A stretch of DNA of 64,000 nt from a virus, in IMG/VR virus record IMGVR_UViG_3300030329_003954, positions 1 to 64,000 of that record; one strand, written 5' to 3'. Numbering within the stretch: the stretch's first letter is position 1; every line of letters begins with the position of its first letter. The notes under the pieces were generated by a model. That model did no database searches and was not told the DNA's origin. It was given only the letters and a program-made list of their open reading frames with translations. Of this stretch, positions 54,412 through 62,598 are shown one piece after another. A program made the position numbers and the translations under genes.

Positions 54412-54968
54412 TGCCTTACTATAACTATTACTGCGTGGAGTGTGACAAAGAAGAAATGCGTCACATTCCTTTGGTGGATGACGTATTCACTGAACAAGTT
54501 TTAGTTAGTAGCCTCAGTCAGGAAGAGATTGATGCTCTCCCTGACTGGGACGATCCTAGGGATTATGAAGTTTATAAGGAAGTTAAGTATGGAGATATGC
54601 CACCTGATGTGGTAGACTGTCTCTGTGGAGGCAAAGGCGAGCGTCTGGTTGACGGAGCACCAATGATTAAGCATGGTAGAAACTCTTACCAAGCAATGAA
54701 GGAACGTCAACGCTACCACACTGAAGGTATGGATAAAGTGCAAGCAGAAAAGTTCTATAAAGAATCTTGCGAAGCAACAAAAGAAAGAATTAAAACAGGC
54801 GATCAGCACTACAAGAGGGTGGTTCCTAATTGGAAAGTCCTTGAGAAGGAAGGAGTCGTCAAAAGAACTAGCTCTGATCAAGCCACAAAGAACAGAGAAA
54901 TTTTAAAGCAAGCAAACATTCAAGCAACAAAAGACGGTACCATCGGAAAAGCAGCTAGGAAAAAGTAG
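54411..54968 (+). CDS. small zinc-ribbon-like protein
   Basis: 185 residues from the ATG in the preceding stop overlap (TAATG at 54409). The N-terminus MPYYNYYCVECDKEE has a CxxC, and CLCGGKGERLV at about 72 supplies a second CxC, together resembling a zinc ribbon of the FmdB type. The rest is charged and helical, with MIKHGRNSYQAMKERQRYH and a basic end. Such proteins are common beside phage replication genes. Role unknown. Confidence 0.6.
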   Translation: MPYYNYYCVECDKEEMRHIPLVDDVFTEQVLVSSLSQEEIDALPDWDDPRDYEVYKEVKYGDMPPDVVDCLCGGKGERLVDGAPMIKHGRNSYQAMKERQRYHTEGMDKVQAEKFYKESCEATKERIKTGDQHYKRVVPNWKVLEKEGVVKRTSSDQATKNREILKQANIQATKDGTIGKAARKK

Positions 54969-54977
54969 ACCCTGACC

Positions 54978-54985
54978 CTATCATA
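54978..54985 (+). promoter_or_regulatory. CTATCATA box four bases before the helicase gene
   Basis: CTATCATA ends four bases before ATG 54990 in a 21-base gap. No Shine-Dalgarno is present. Same arrangement as at 40066, 42928, 43995 and 58592. Confidence 0.55.
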
Positions 54986-54989
54986 AACT

Positions 54990-56300
54990 ATGCCCTACCA
55001 TATTAGCGACAACACCAAGCGTGGTTGTCTGTACCTTCTCAAGAAGGACATTGAGTTCTTCTCTGAGATCGTTCCACTTCTAAAGGCTGATTACTTCGAC
55101 TTTCCTGCTTACAAGAATGTTTTCTTGGGGGTAAGGAATTACTACGATAAGTATCGAAAGCTGCCCTCTGACTCAGTTCTGCCAGACTACATTAATGCTA
55201 GCGTCTCTGGTGCGGCTGACACTGGTATTGATTACGAGAATACCATTGCAGAGATCAACACTATCGACAAGTCTTGCCTTGGTGACCGTGAATTCCTTCT
55301 CGACACCGTAGAAGAGTTCGCTCGCCAAAAGGCAATGGACGGTGCGGTTCGTAAAGCGATGGTCATCCTAAACGAAGAGGGTGAAATCGCAGAGGTTGAG
55401 GAGCTTGTAAAGAACGCGCTACTCGTAAATCGCAACGTAGACGTTGGCCAGGACTACTTTGAAGAAGTTAACGCTCGCCTATACAGATCTTACCAGGATA
55501 ACAACCAGCGAAAAATTTCTACAGTCTTCGCTACCCATGATAGGCACCTTGAAGGTGGTTTAGCAGCTAAAGAGCTTGCCATTGTGGTCGCACCTCCAGG
55601 TGTTGGTAAGTCACTATACCTTGTGAACCAGGGTGCTCATGCCATCTATGAGGGTAAGAATGTCTTGTATCTCTCATTGGAGATGAGCCAAGATAAGATC
55701 GCAGGACGATTCGACTCTGTGCTCACAGAGATTCGTAATGCTGATCTCAAGAAGCCTCATGCTCAGTTGAAACTTAAGGATCGCCTTAAAGAAGTTCAGA
55801 AGAAAACCAACGGCAGGCTGATTATTAAAGAATTCCCAACGGGTGCATCTAATGTAAATCAGTTGCGAGCCCTGCTGGTACAGTTGCGACTTCACAAGGA
55901 CTTCGTACCTGATCTGATTATTGTAGACTACCTGGAGCTTCTACGTCCAAACCGTATTATTGATTCTGAGTATCAAGCTCAACAGAGAATCGCAGAGGAG
56001 CTTCGAGGGCTTGCGGTCGAGCATAATTGCCTTGTCTGGACAGCCTCTCAAACCAACCGTCAGGCACGCCGTGTCAACATTATCACAGACGCAGAGCTTG
56101 GCGACTCCTATGGAAAAATCCGCCCTGCTGACTGGGTCATCTCTTTGAATCAGACTCAAGAGGAGTATGATGAGGGTCAAATGCGGGTCTTCGTTATTAA
56201 GGCTCGTGACTCGAAACAGCACTATCTAATTAATATTGGGATCGACTACACGACCCTTCAGATGAGAGAACCATCACATGAAGAACAGCAAGCCGAGTGA
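54990..56300 (+). CDS. gp41: replicative DNA helicase, DnaB/gp41-like
   Basis: 436 residues against 475 in T4 gp41. The N-terminal helical domain has FFSEIVPLLKADYFDFPAY. The RecA-like core has Walker A VAPPGVGKS at about 200-208, YLSLEMSQDKIAGRFDS, Walker B LIIVDYLELL at about 310 and WTASQTNRQARR, all typical of hexameric DnaB-type helicases. It unwinds DNA ahead of the polymerase. No primase domain is fused. The next gene starts 23 bases before its end in another frame. Confidence 0.92.
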   Translation: MPYHISDNTKRGCLYLLKKDIEFFSEIVPLLKADYFDFPAYKNVFLGVRNYYDKYRKLPSDSVLPDYINASVSGAADTGIDYENTIAEINTIDKSCLGDREFLLDTVEEFARQKAMDGAVRKAMVILNEEGEIAEVEELVKNALLVNRNVDVGQDYFEEVNARLYRSYQDNNQRKISTVFATHDRHLEGGLAAKELAIVVAPPGVGKSLYLVNQGAHAIYEGKNVLYLSLEMSQDKIAGRFDSVLTEIRNADLKKPHAQLKLKDRLKEVQKKTNGRLIIKEFPTGASNVNQLRALLVQLRLHKDFVPDLIIVDYLELLRPNRIIDSEYQAQQRIAEELRGLAVEHNCLVWTASQTNRQARRVNIITDAELGDSYGKIRPADWVISLNQTQEEYDEGQMRVFVIKARDSKQHYLINIGIDYTTLQMREPSHEEQQAE

Positions 56301-56679
56301 TTTCCCTTTTATAAAAGACAAAAAACATATCTACAATAAATTTGTAGATAAAGAAATCGGTGAGATAGAACTGGGGTGGGCCACGTTCACCTTTGAGCTT
56401 CACTCAGACTTGCATCAGGACGATCAGAAAGTTGACGGCGTATGCTGTTGGGATGAGCGTGCAATAAAATTAGAGATGAATCTCTCTGATTTCGATGCTC
56501 GTGAGACTATAATTCATGAAATCTACCACTGTATGCTAGAAGGTGTAGGATTAGACGAGAAAAACTTTGACCAGCAGAGGATGTTTATGTCTAATGAGCA
56601 GCTTGTGGTAGCCCTCACTAAACAGACCATGTTAATTCAAAAGTTTAACCCCAAATTATTCGCAACAATTTATGCTTGA
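56278..56679 (+). CDS. small HExxH zinc-metallopeptidase-like protein
   Basis: 133 residues. The motif ETIIHEIYHCMLEG gives His80-Glu81-x-x-His84, with a possible third ligand in NEQLVVALT (Glu107). The layout fits ImmA/IrrE or SprT-like proteins, which are often found in phages. It overlaps the helicase gene by 23 bases and the next gene by eight. Its substrate is unknown; phage anti-repressor or host protein cleavage is speculative. Confidence 0.6.
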   Translation: MKNSKPSDFPFIKDKKHIYNKFVDKEIGEIELGWATFTFELHSDLHQDDQKVDGVCCWDERAIKLEMNLSDFDARETIIHEIYHCMLEGVGLDEKNFDQQRMFMSNEQLVVALTKQTMLIQKFNPKLFATIYA

Positions 56680-57094
56680 TCCAGAAAACATTACGCAGGA
56701 ATCCTACGAAACCGCTATTAGGGACGTAGGGCAAGTGGCCCGTGATCCAAACGAGGTCGCCAACCAGCTTCGTGAAATCTCAGCACTCTACGGCTATTAT
56801 TATGGTGTCATGATTAAGGTCAAAAGACTCCTAGACAACGCTGAGGATGCTTTGGAGAACTATAAGGCATCTGCTCGTACCGCCAAAAGAAGCGAAGGCG
56901 TTAAGCTGACTGCTGTCGCCGCTGAAGATTACGTTCAGTCGCTTGAGGTGACTGGAGAATTAAACAACGAATTTCGTCGTCTCAAGGAAAGCTACGGCTA
57001 TGCTAAGGGTATCTGTAGCACCTTGGAGATGAAGAAAGATATGCTTGTCCAGCTTTCCGCTAACAGTCGGCAGGAATCCAAGCTTTACCAGTAA
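56672..57094 (+). CDS. small helical protein, possibly UvsY-like recombination mediator
   Basis: 140 residues, almost all helical (VARDPNEVANQLREISALYG, GYYYGVMIKVKRLLDNAEDA, YGYAKGICSTLEMKKDMLV). T4 UvsY has 137 residues with the same all-helix layout, and many T4-like phages keep it near gp32 and recombination genes; here it lies just before gp32. I see no conserved signature strong enough to prove this, so it is a suggestion. Confidence 0.35.
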   Translation: MLDPENITQESYETAIRDVGQVARDPNEVANQLREISALYGYYYGVMIKVKRLLDNAEDALENYKASARTAKRSEGVKLTAVAAEDYVQSLEVTGELNNEFRRLKESYGYAKGICSTLEMKKDMLVQLSANSRQESKLYQ

Positions 57095-57140
57095 CTTGTT
57101 AGAACTCGATTGCAAACCAACAGCCTAAAGGAGAAATAAA

Positions 57141-57965
57141 ATGGCAAAAACACTAGCAGAACTTCGCGAGATGCACAAGAAGATTATGAACGACGACAAG
57201 CCACAAGGTGGTGGCGGTGGTCAGGGCGTATCTAACTGGGCTACGTTCCAGGAAGGCGATAACTTCGTCCGGTTCCTTCCCGGTAAGGATGACCCGTTGG
57301 AATTCTTTGTGGAAGGCGCTGTCCACAAATATCAAAACAGCGAGGGTCAATGGCGGAACTTTAAGTGTCGTAAGACTCAGGGTGAAAAGTGCCCTGTGTG
57401 CGACTTCTACTTTGACCTGTGGCGTCGTCACAAGGAACTGAACCTGGGTAAGGATGCGACTGGCAAGAACGTCAAGTCGAAGTTTGGTGACCTTGCAACT
57501 CAACTCAAGGCAAAGCCGAGATTTTACTCGATCGGTGTAGTGCGTGCTCTTGAGGAGGCTGATGAGGATCCAGTCAAGTACATCGCCATGAGCAAGCAAT
57601 TGTTTGATCGTGTGATGTCGGCCATGATTAACGAGGACTTCCAAGATGAGGATGATCCTGATAACAGCACGATCATTGATTTGGAGCGTGGTAACGACTT
57701 CAACATCCGCATCACCAAGCAAGGTCAATGGCCTAGCTTCATCGAGTCTAATGCTAAGTACAAGAAGACTCGCGCTGGAACACCCGCTCAGGTTGCTGAG
57801 TGGATGGATAATGAATTGAACCTCCAATCTCTTGTTGAGATTGGTAGCTATGAGGAGGGCAGGGAACTTGTAATGAACCTTGAAGCCTCTCTCAACCCCG
57901 TTAAGACCGAGACCACCTCGGACGCTCCACCTTGGAGTGATGACAAGGGAGATTTGCAAGTATGA
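57141..57965 (+). CDS. gp32: single-stranded DNA-binding protein gp32-like
   Basis: 274 residues against 301 in T4. AAAGGAG lies nine bases before the ATG. An N-terminal basic helix and Gly-rich loop are followed by WATFQEGDNFVRFLPG, KCRKTQGEKCPVCDFY with the zinc-binding cysteines, and a C-terminal acidic part ending DDKGDLQV. gp32 coats single strands and interacts with polymerase, helicase and UvsY. Codons are strongly biased, in keeping with abundance. The next gene starts within its stop. Confidence 0.93.
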   Translation: MAKTLAELREMHKKIMNDDKPQGGGGGQGVSNWATFQEGDNFVRFLPGKDDPLEFFVEGAVHKYQNSEGQWRNFKCRKTQGEKCPVCDFYFDLWRRHKELNLGKDATGKNVKSKFGDLATQLKAKPRFYSIGVVRALEEADEDPVKYIAMSKQLFDRVMSAMINEDFQDEDDPDNSTIIDLERGNDFNIRITKQGQWPSFIESNAKYKKTRAGTPAQVAEWMDNELNLQSLVEIGSYEEGRELVMNLEASLNPVKTETTSDAPPWSDDKGDLQV

Positions 57966-58519
57966 TGAATAAGAAATTTTGGTTGACAGGCTTTTTCGTT
58001 ACAGTATTTGGCCTTCTGTGTACTGGTTGTGCGTTAGCGGAGAGTCTCTTCTCTGATAAAGTGGTTACCACCATTGGAAACGTGCGTCCCGAAGCTCGCG
58101 CTGAAGCCGTTCCGGCTGATTTAGGTATGCTTCCTCCAGAGGTTGCAGGCAAGATGGCAGCTAAAGGTGAGACTTTAGTTCTCGTAGACAAGGCCCACGT
58201 TTTGGACCCCACAGGGGATGTCGTGGATGTGATGGATCCTGGTTCGGAGGCTTTGGACTCTGCAATCAGCATGGCTCTTGGGGGTCTGAATACAGTCTTC
58301 CCGGGTGTTGCTGCTCTTGAGGGTCTTGGCCTTCTCTTCTCAAAGAGAAAGCGTAAACACTACGGTGCTGCTGTTAAGGCTGCTGTTCCTGGCAATGGCA
58401 AGATGGAGTTGAAAGATGCCGTGATGTCGCTTGGTAAGGCTATTGGTGCGGCTCACAGTTCGGATGGTTCGAAGAAGGTCTTCGAAGAAGAAGATAAGAA
58501 ACCTACGGCTTCAGCATAA
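57962..58519 (+). CDS. secreted or lipoprotein-like small protein of unknown function
   Basis: 185 residues with an N-terminal signal sequence: basic MNKK, hydrophobic helix (WLTGFFVTVFGLLC) and LCTGCALAES. Cys23 could be a lipobox cysteine (Gly before it, but not the usual Leu at -3) or the site may be a signal-peptidase I cut after ALA. A second hydrophobic segment, ISMALGGLNTVFPGVAALEG, lies at about 100-120 and is followed by the strongly basic KRKRKHY. The C-terminus is Glu/Asp/Lys-rich. It could be a lysis or envelope protein; no family recognised. A terminator follows. Confidence 0.65.
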   Translation: MMNKKFWLTGFFVTVFGLLCTGCALAESLFSDKVVTTIGNVRPEARAEAVPADLGMLPPEVAGKMAAKGETLVLVDKAHVLDPTGDVVDVMDPGSEALDSAISMALGGLNTVFPGVAALEGLGLLFSKRKRKHYGAAVKAAVPGNGKMELKDAVMSLGKAIGAAHSSDGSKKVFEEEDKKPTASA

Positions 58520-58544
58520 AAAAACAAAGGGCGAACCAATGTTT

Positions 58545-58579
58545 CTAACCCAGGTCCTTGGATCTGGGTTAGTTTTTTT
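58545..58579 (+). terminator. intrinsic terminator after the replication block
   Basis: A perfect nine-base-pair stem (ctaacccag with ctgggttag) around ten bases, followed by seven T residues at 58573-58579. It closes the replication operon and separates it from the glycan cluster. Confidence 0.93.
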
Positions 58580-58591
58580 ATACTCATAGGA

Positions 58592-58599
58592 CTATTATG
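58592..58599 (+). promoter_or_regulatory. CTATTATG box five bases before the glycan cluster
   Basis: CTATTATG lies 13 bases after the terminator T tract and ends five bases before the ATG at 58605. No ribosome-binding site is present. The last base differs from CTATNATA. Confidence 0.5.
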
Positions 58600-58604
58600 T
58601 CCCT

Positions 58605-59768
58605 ATGCGTAAACTGAAGATACTAGTTGTATTCGCAAACCACGGAGGGTGTAGTTACTATAGGCAATTAAGTCCCATAGGAATGATGTCTCAGGAATTA
58701 AGTGATAAGGTTGAAGTTAGATTCAACGACAACCCTTTAGAGGTGGACCCTGAAAAGAACTACGCTCCTCCAGCAGAGAAGCTCAATGACATGAATTGGG
58801 CTGACATTGTCTTTGTCGCAAACATTCTAAAGTATGGAGGCCCCTATACCGCTCGTGTTGTTGGGATCGCTAAAGAATTAAAGAAGTTTGTTCACTTTGA
58901 CACAGATGACTTGCTGACCGATCTTTATGAAGAGCATCACTTATTTGAAACCTACAGAGACAACAAGCTTGGTGAAGTTACAAAGTATTGCTATTACAAC
59001 GCTGACCTAGTGACTGTTACGTCTGCTAAGTTTGCTAATAGAATTAGACCTTTCATAGGTAGATGTTTAGCTGTAGTTAAGAACAACCTAGATTACCAGC
59101 TACCTGCGTGGAACCACCCAAAAACCAAAGCGAAGTTTACAAGAATTGGTTACGCGGCAGGTATTCACCACCGGGGTGATGTTAAGGTCTTCAACGCCAT
59201 CCCTCACCTTGTCAATCAAAAGGTTGGCAAGGAAAATGTGCAATGGAATTTCTATGGCCACCCACCCCCAGACCCCAAGAAGCCTAAGGATAGTTGGGAG
59301 GCTAAGGTCTGGCCTGAGTACCTCTCACAGCTTCTGAGGGGCTTCAAGGGGCACAAAAACTATAACATCCACTACGCGCTACCTCCTGATGCTTACGGAC
59401 GTTATTACGCGGATATGGACGTTGCGATAGCACCCTTGCAGATGAACAACTTTAACGATTCTAAATCAGATATTAAGGTGGCTGAATGCTCTCGGTACAA
59501 GATTCCGCTGGTTGCCAGTAACGTTGGCTGCTATGAAGATACAATTATTAACGGTGAGACAGGCTATTTGATTGATCCTGATGCTCCTAAGAGTGAATGG
59601 ATAAGGATACTTACTAAACTTTGCAAGGATAAAAAGCATCGTATTGAATTGGGTAGAAACTTACATGAACGAACAAAGGATTTGTTTGATGGGCGAAAGT
59701 CGTGCCAGGGGAGGTATGACTTGTACATGCAAGCAATGCAGCAAGTGGGGTATAAATTAAATGATTAA
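58605..59768 (+). CDS. GT4-like glycosyltransferase
   Basis: 387 residues. Rossmann-type GT-B pattern: LKILVVFANHGGCSYYR at the start, MNWADIVFVANI, FDTDDLL, then DVAIAPLQMNN with the phosphate-binding EC/E region VAECSRYKIPLVASNVG and GYEDTIINGETGYL, typical of GT4. It transfers a sugar from a nucleotide donor. First gene of the glycan cluster after a terminator and promoter box. The next gene starts eight bases before its end. Donor and acceptor cannot be read from the sequence. Confidence 0.85.
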   Translation: MRKLKILVVFANHGGCSYYRQLSPIGMMSQELSDKVEVRFNDNPLEVDPEKNYAPPAEKLNDMNWADIVFVANILKYGGPYTARVVGIAKELKKFVHFDTDDLLTDLYEEHHLFETYRDNKLGEVTKYCYYNADLVTVTSAKFANRIRPFIGRCLAVVKNNLDYQLPAWNHPKTKAKFTRIGYAAGIHHRGDVKVFNAIPHLVNQKVGKENVQWNFYGHPPPDPKKPKDSWEAKVWPEYLSQLLRGFKGHKNYNIHYALPPDAYGRYYADMDVAIAPLQMNNFNDSKSDIKVAECSRYKIPLVASNVGCYEDTIINGETGYLIDPDAPKSEWIRILTKLCKDKKHRIELGRNLHERTKDLFDGRKSCQGRYDLYMQAMQQVGYKLND

Positions 59769-60528
59769 ATTTGTTAGTGGTTGGGGTGGTCCTGGCGGTT
59801 CCACCATCGCTTTTAATAGTCTTGTAAACGCTCTTAATGCGAAGGGTATCAAGTCTTGTTTTTACACTCCGCATAAGTGGGAGGGTATAACCTGTGAATG
59901 GAAGCATCATGATGAGGTGTCTCCTTTAAAAGAAGATGTGTTTGTATACCACTACATGCGTGTGACTGACAAGTTGCCTGTTAAGAAACAGATACTATCT
60001 TGCCATGAGACAGAGATCTTCCCGATCAAAGAGATGAATGACTTGGTGTTTGATGACGTTCACTTTGTCTCTAACTTTCAAAGAGATTGGCACGGTATCG
60101 ATGGGCATGTTATCCCGAACATTGTTCAAAAATACACGCCCAAAGATAATAAATTTAAAGTGGCTGGTATTATTGGTAGCGTAGATGAGAACAAAAGAAC
60201 TCACGAATCTATCGAGAGAGCCCTAAAGCATGGGCACGACGATGTTAGAATTTATGGAGCGGTTACCTCTCCTGAATATTTTAACGATAAGGTGTTGCCT
60301 TTGCTTGGTAACAAAGTCTCCTACAGAGGCGTCTCCACGGACATGCAGTCAGTGTATGATGTATTAACTGATGTCTTCCACTCTCCAAAGCTTGAGACCT
60401 TTAACTTAATCAAGCCTGAGTGTAAGAGTGCAGGAGTGAAATACCACGGCAACGAGGGTAATGACACCCAGGCTGAGTACTGGGAAGACGATAAGGTTCT
60501 TGAAGCATGGATCGACTTATTGAACTAA
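59761..60528 (+). CDS. short GT4-like glycosyltransferase
   Basis: 255 residues, shorter than usual for GT4 (about 350-400). KFVSGWGGPGGSTIAFNSLV at the start is the N-terminal nucleotide-sugar pattern, followed by LSCHETEIFP, FVSNFQRDW and IGSVDENKRTHESIERAL, which fit the GT-B layout. The C-terminal domain seems reduced, with VFHSPKLETFNLIKPECKSA. It may still be active or depend on a partner. It overlaps the previous and next genes by 8 and 22 bases, all in one operon. Confidence 0.7.
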   Translation: MIKFVSGWGGPGGSTIAFNSLVNALNAKGIKSCFYTPHKWEGITCEWKHHDEVSPLKEDVFVYHYMRVTDKLPVKKQILSCHETEIFPIKEMNDLVFDDVHFVSNFQRDWHGIDGHVIPNIVQKYTPKDNKFKVAGIIGSVDENKRTHESIERALKHGHDDVRIYGAVTSPEYFNDKVLPLLGNKVSYRGVSTDMQSVYDVLTDVFHSPKLETFNLIKPECKSAGVKYHGNEGNDTQAEYWEDDKVLEAWIDLLN

Positions 60529-61121
60529 CTAAAACTAAGAACTACGTCATCAATGTAGACTCATCAAAGGAGTCCATGGCAGAGTGTAAAAATGTCTTGG
60601 ACCAGCTTGGTGTGCCTTTTGAGAGATCATCTGCTAACACTACGTCTTCACCATCAAATCCCTACGGTAATCACTTTGTGGGTTGTGGCTTGTCTCACTT
60701 GCATCTTCTGAAAAACATGAAGCCGGGGACTGTAGTGTTTGAGGATGATATTGTGCCAACAGACGCTTTCAAGTTAAAGTTTTCAGTGCCTGAATATACT
60801 GACGCTGTCTATTTAGGGGTGTCTAATCATGGCACAATTAGGAATAATAATTTTGGATATCCTGGTATCGTGATGGCTACTCAAGAGACACCAGAATTTA
60901 AAAGAGTGTATAACATGTGCGGAACTCATGCCATGTTGTTCTTGAGTCAGAGATACATCGACGCTGCTGCTGAAGTTATTGAATCTTATCTTAATGACTT
61001 CATTCCTTGCGATGTGGCGTTAGCTTCCATACACAAGGACTTCAAGGTTCTAACGCCAAATAGCCCTTACTTCTACCAAAAAGATCAACCAGATCTTACT
61101 AACTTCACATTGAAAGTATGA
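60507..61121 (+). CDS. GT25-like glycosyltransferase
   Basis: 204 residues. The segments FVGCGLSHLHLLKNMKPGT and TVVFEDDIVPTDAFK (Glu79, Asp80, Asp81) match the GT25 pattern of LPS-modifying galactosyltransferases, and MCGTHAMLFLSQRYID and IPCDVALASIHKDFKVLTPN fit its C-terminal part. The start overlaps the preceding gene by 22 bases. Acceptor unknown; GT25 enzymes commonly act on lipopolysaccharide. Confidence 0.75.
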   Translation: MDRLIELTKTKNYVINVDSSKESMAECKNVLDQLGVPFERSSANTTSSPSNPYGNHFVGCGLSHLHLLKNMKPGTVVFEDDIVPTDAFKLKFSVPEYTDAVYLGVSNHGTIRNNNFGYPGIVMATQETPEFKRVYNMCGTHAMLFLSQRYIDAAAEVIESYLNDFIPCDVALASIHKDFKVLTPNSPYFYQKDQPDLTNFTLKV

Positions 61122-61903
61122 GTAATATAATCACTTCAGATGTTATTGGGCCATCACCTGGATGTGCAGGTATTGGCAATCAGCTATTTCAAATAGCCTC
61201 AGTTCTAAGTTACTCAAAAGACAATGGACACAAGGCAATCTTCCCAATCATAAAGAGTCCAAACCATGGGGGCTACTTCAATAACTTCTTAAGGAGATTA
61301 TGCACCGACGAGTCCGAGGGTCATGCCTTCGTATTCACCGAGTCTTCATTTGAGTTCGAACCTATTCCAGTGGTTAATAACTCAGTTTTTATTAAGAATA
61401 GTTACCTTCAAAGTCATCGCTACTTTCAACACAATAGAGACCACATTCTAAAAATGTTTGAGATGACCGATGAGGATTTAAACTATCTGAAGAGCAAGTA
61501 TAAGGTAGATGAGTTTACGACTGGAATGCACATCCGCAGAGGAGATTACCTAGAGCTTCCTTATTCAAACTATCATGCTGATCTGACGAGCACAGACTAC
61601 TATGAGAGAGCCTTAGACTTGCTCAAGCCATCCAACCTACTCATCTTCACTAACGATAAGGAGTGGGCAAGAGAGAGGTACCCAGGCCATGTAATAGCTG
61701 ATGAGGATAAGGATTATATGGAGATTTACCTCATGTCCTTGTGTCAGAACAATATAATTGCTAACTCTAGCTTCTCTTGGTGGGGAGCTTGGTTAAACAA
61801 TAATCAAGGTAGGAAGATTGTTGCTCCCACCAAATGGTTCGGGCCTTTAAACGCTCATTTATCAACAAAGGATATGCATCCGAAGGATTGGATTTTAATA
61901 TGA
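61118..61903 (+). CDS. alpha-1,2-fucosyltransferase-like GT11
   Basis: 261 residues. The family signatures are all visible: GIGNQLFQIA (18-27), HIRRGDYLE (138-146) and NSSFSWWGAWL (216-226), plus KIVAPTKWFG. GT11 enzymes transfer fucose from GDP-fucose to the 2-position of a galactose, making the H-type antigen structure in bacteria and animals. No GDP-fucose synthesis genes are in the window, so the donor would come from the host. ATGA overlap with the previous gene; the next ATG lies within its stop. Confidence 0.88.
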   Translation: MSNIITSDVIGPSPGCAGIGNQLFQIASVLSYSKDNGHKAIFPIIKSPNHGGYFNNFLRRLCTDESEGHAFVFTESSFEFEPIPVVNNSVFIKNSYLQSHRYFQHNRDHILKMFEMTDEDLNYLKSKYKVDEFTTGMHIRRGDYLELPYSNYHADLTSTDYYERALDLLKPSNLLIFTNDKEWARERYPGHVIADEDKDYMEIYLMSLCQNNIIANSSFSWWGAWLNNNQGRKIVAPTKWFGPLNAHLSTKDMHPKDWILI

Positions 61904-62598
61904 AAATAGCTTTCGTAATTGTAGCGACCAATGACTATGTGAAGTTTGTTAACCCCCTGTTAGACTCTATTCACAAGTACTTTCTAAAGAATCACGATAG
62001 AGATTTCTTCGTGTTCACGGATAACGTGAATCATCCTTTGAATCACGATGCTGTCGCATTAAAGATTGAGCCGAGGGGTTGGCCTGGAGATTCCTACTAT
62101 CGTTATCACTACTTCCTAACAATAAAGGATAAGCTAAAGGACTACGATTACATTTACTATTTAGATGCAGATATGCTTGTCGTTGATCATGTTGGCGAAG
62201 AAGTCCTTACTGATCTTTTAGGAGTTCAGCATCCCGGCTTTATAGTTAACAAGCAAGGTACACCAGAGGATGTACAGACAGAATCCACAGCCTATCTTAA
62301 GAAGGAAGAGGTGTCACAATACTGTTGTGGAGGCTTCCAAGGAGGTTCCGCTGACGAGTATCTTAAGCTTTGTGAAGTGGTGTCAAAAAATATTGACAAG
62401 GATGACTCTAAGGGCATATTAGCAATATACCATGATGAATCACATGTTAATAGGTATTTCGCGGATAATCCTCCAACGAAAATCTTAGATGCAGGTTATT
62501 GTGCTCCTGAATCAGCTTGGTCGATACCATTCCCCAGCATGATATTAGCGTTGGATGTTTCTGTAGATCAGATATTAAAGAAGGATTCCCGTGGATAA
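61900..62598 (+). CDS. GT6-family glycosyltransferase (ABO-like alpha-1,3-Gal/GalNAc transferase)
   Basis: 232 residues from the ATG overlapping the previous stop; an earlier start at 61834 lies inside the GT11 gene and is rejected. Signatures are YYLDADMLVV with Asp89-x-Asp91, YCCGGFQGGSADEYLKL and IYHDESHVNRYF, which match the GT6 core of ABO-type and related enzymes. GT6 transfers Gal or GalNAc alpha-1,3 to a fucosylated galactose or similar. As I recall, most bacterial GT6 proteins have NxN in place of DxD, so the DxD here is notable. It is next to the GT11 gene. Confidence 0.85.
   Translation: MKIAFVIVATNDYVKFVNPLLDSIHKYFLKNHDRDFFVFTDNVNHPLNHDAVALKIEPRGWPGDSYYRYHYFLTIKDKLKDYDYIYYLDADMLVVDHVGEEVLTDLLGVQHPGFIVNKQGTPEDVQTESTAYLKKEEVSQYCCGGFQGGSADEYLKLCEVVSKNIDKDDSKGILAIYHDESHVNRYFADNPPTKILDAGYCAPESAWSIPFPSMILALDVSVDQILKKDSRG

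Noticed and set aside
57153-57959. 268-codon open frame on the minus strand opposite gp32
   Set aside because: It mirrors the strongly codon-biased gp32 gene, which by its codon choice avoids stops on the opposite strand. Its translation has no recognisable domain, and the gp32 frame has clear motifs.
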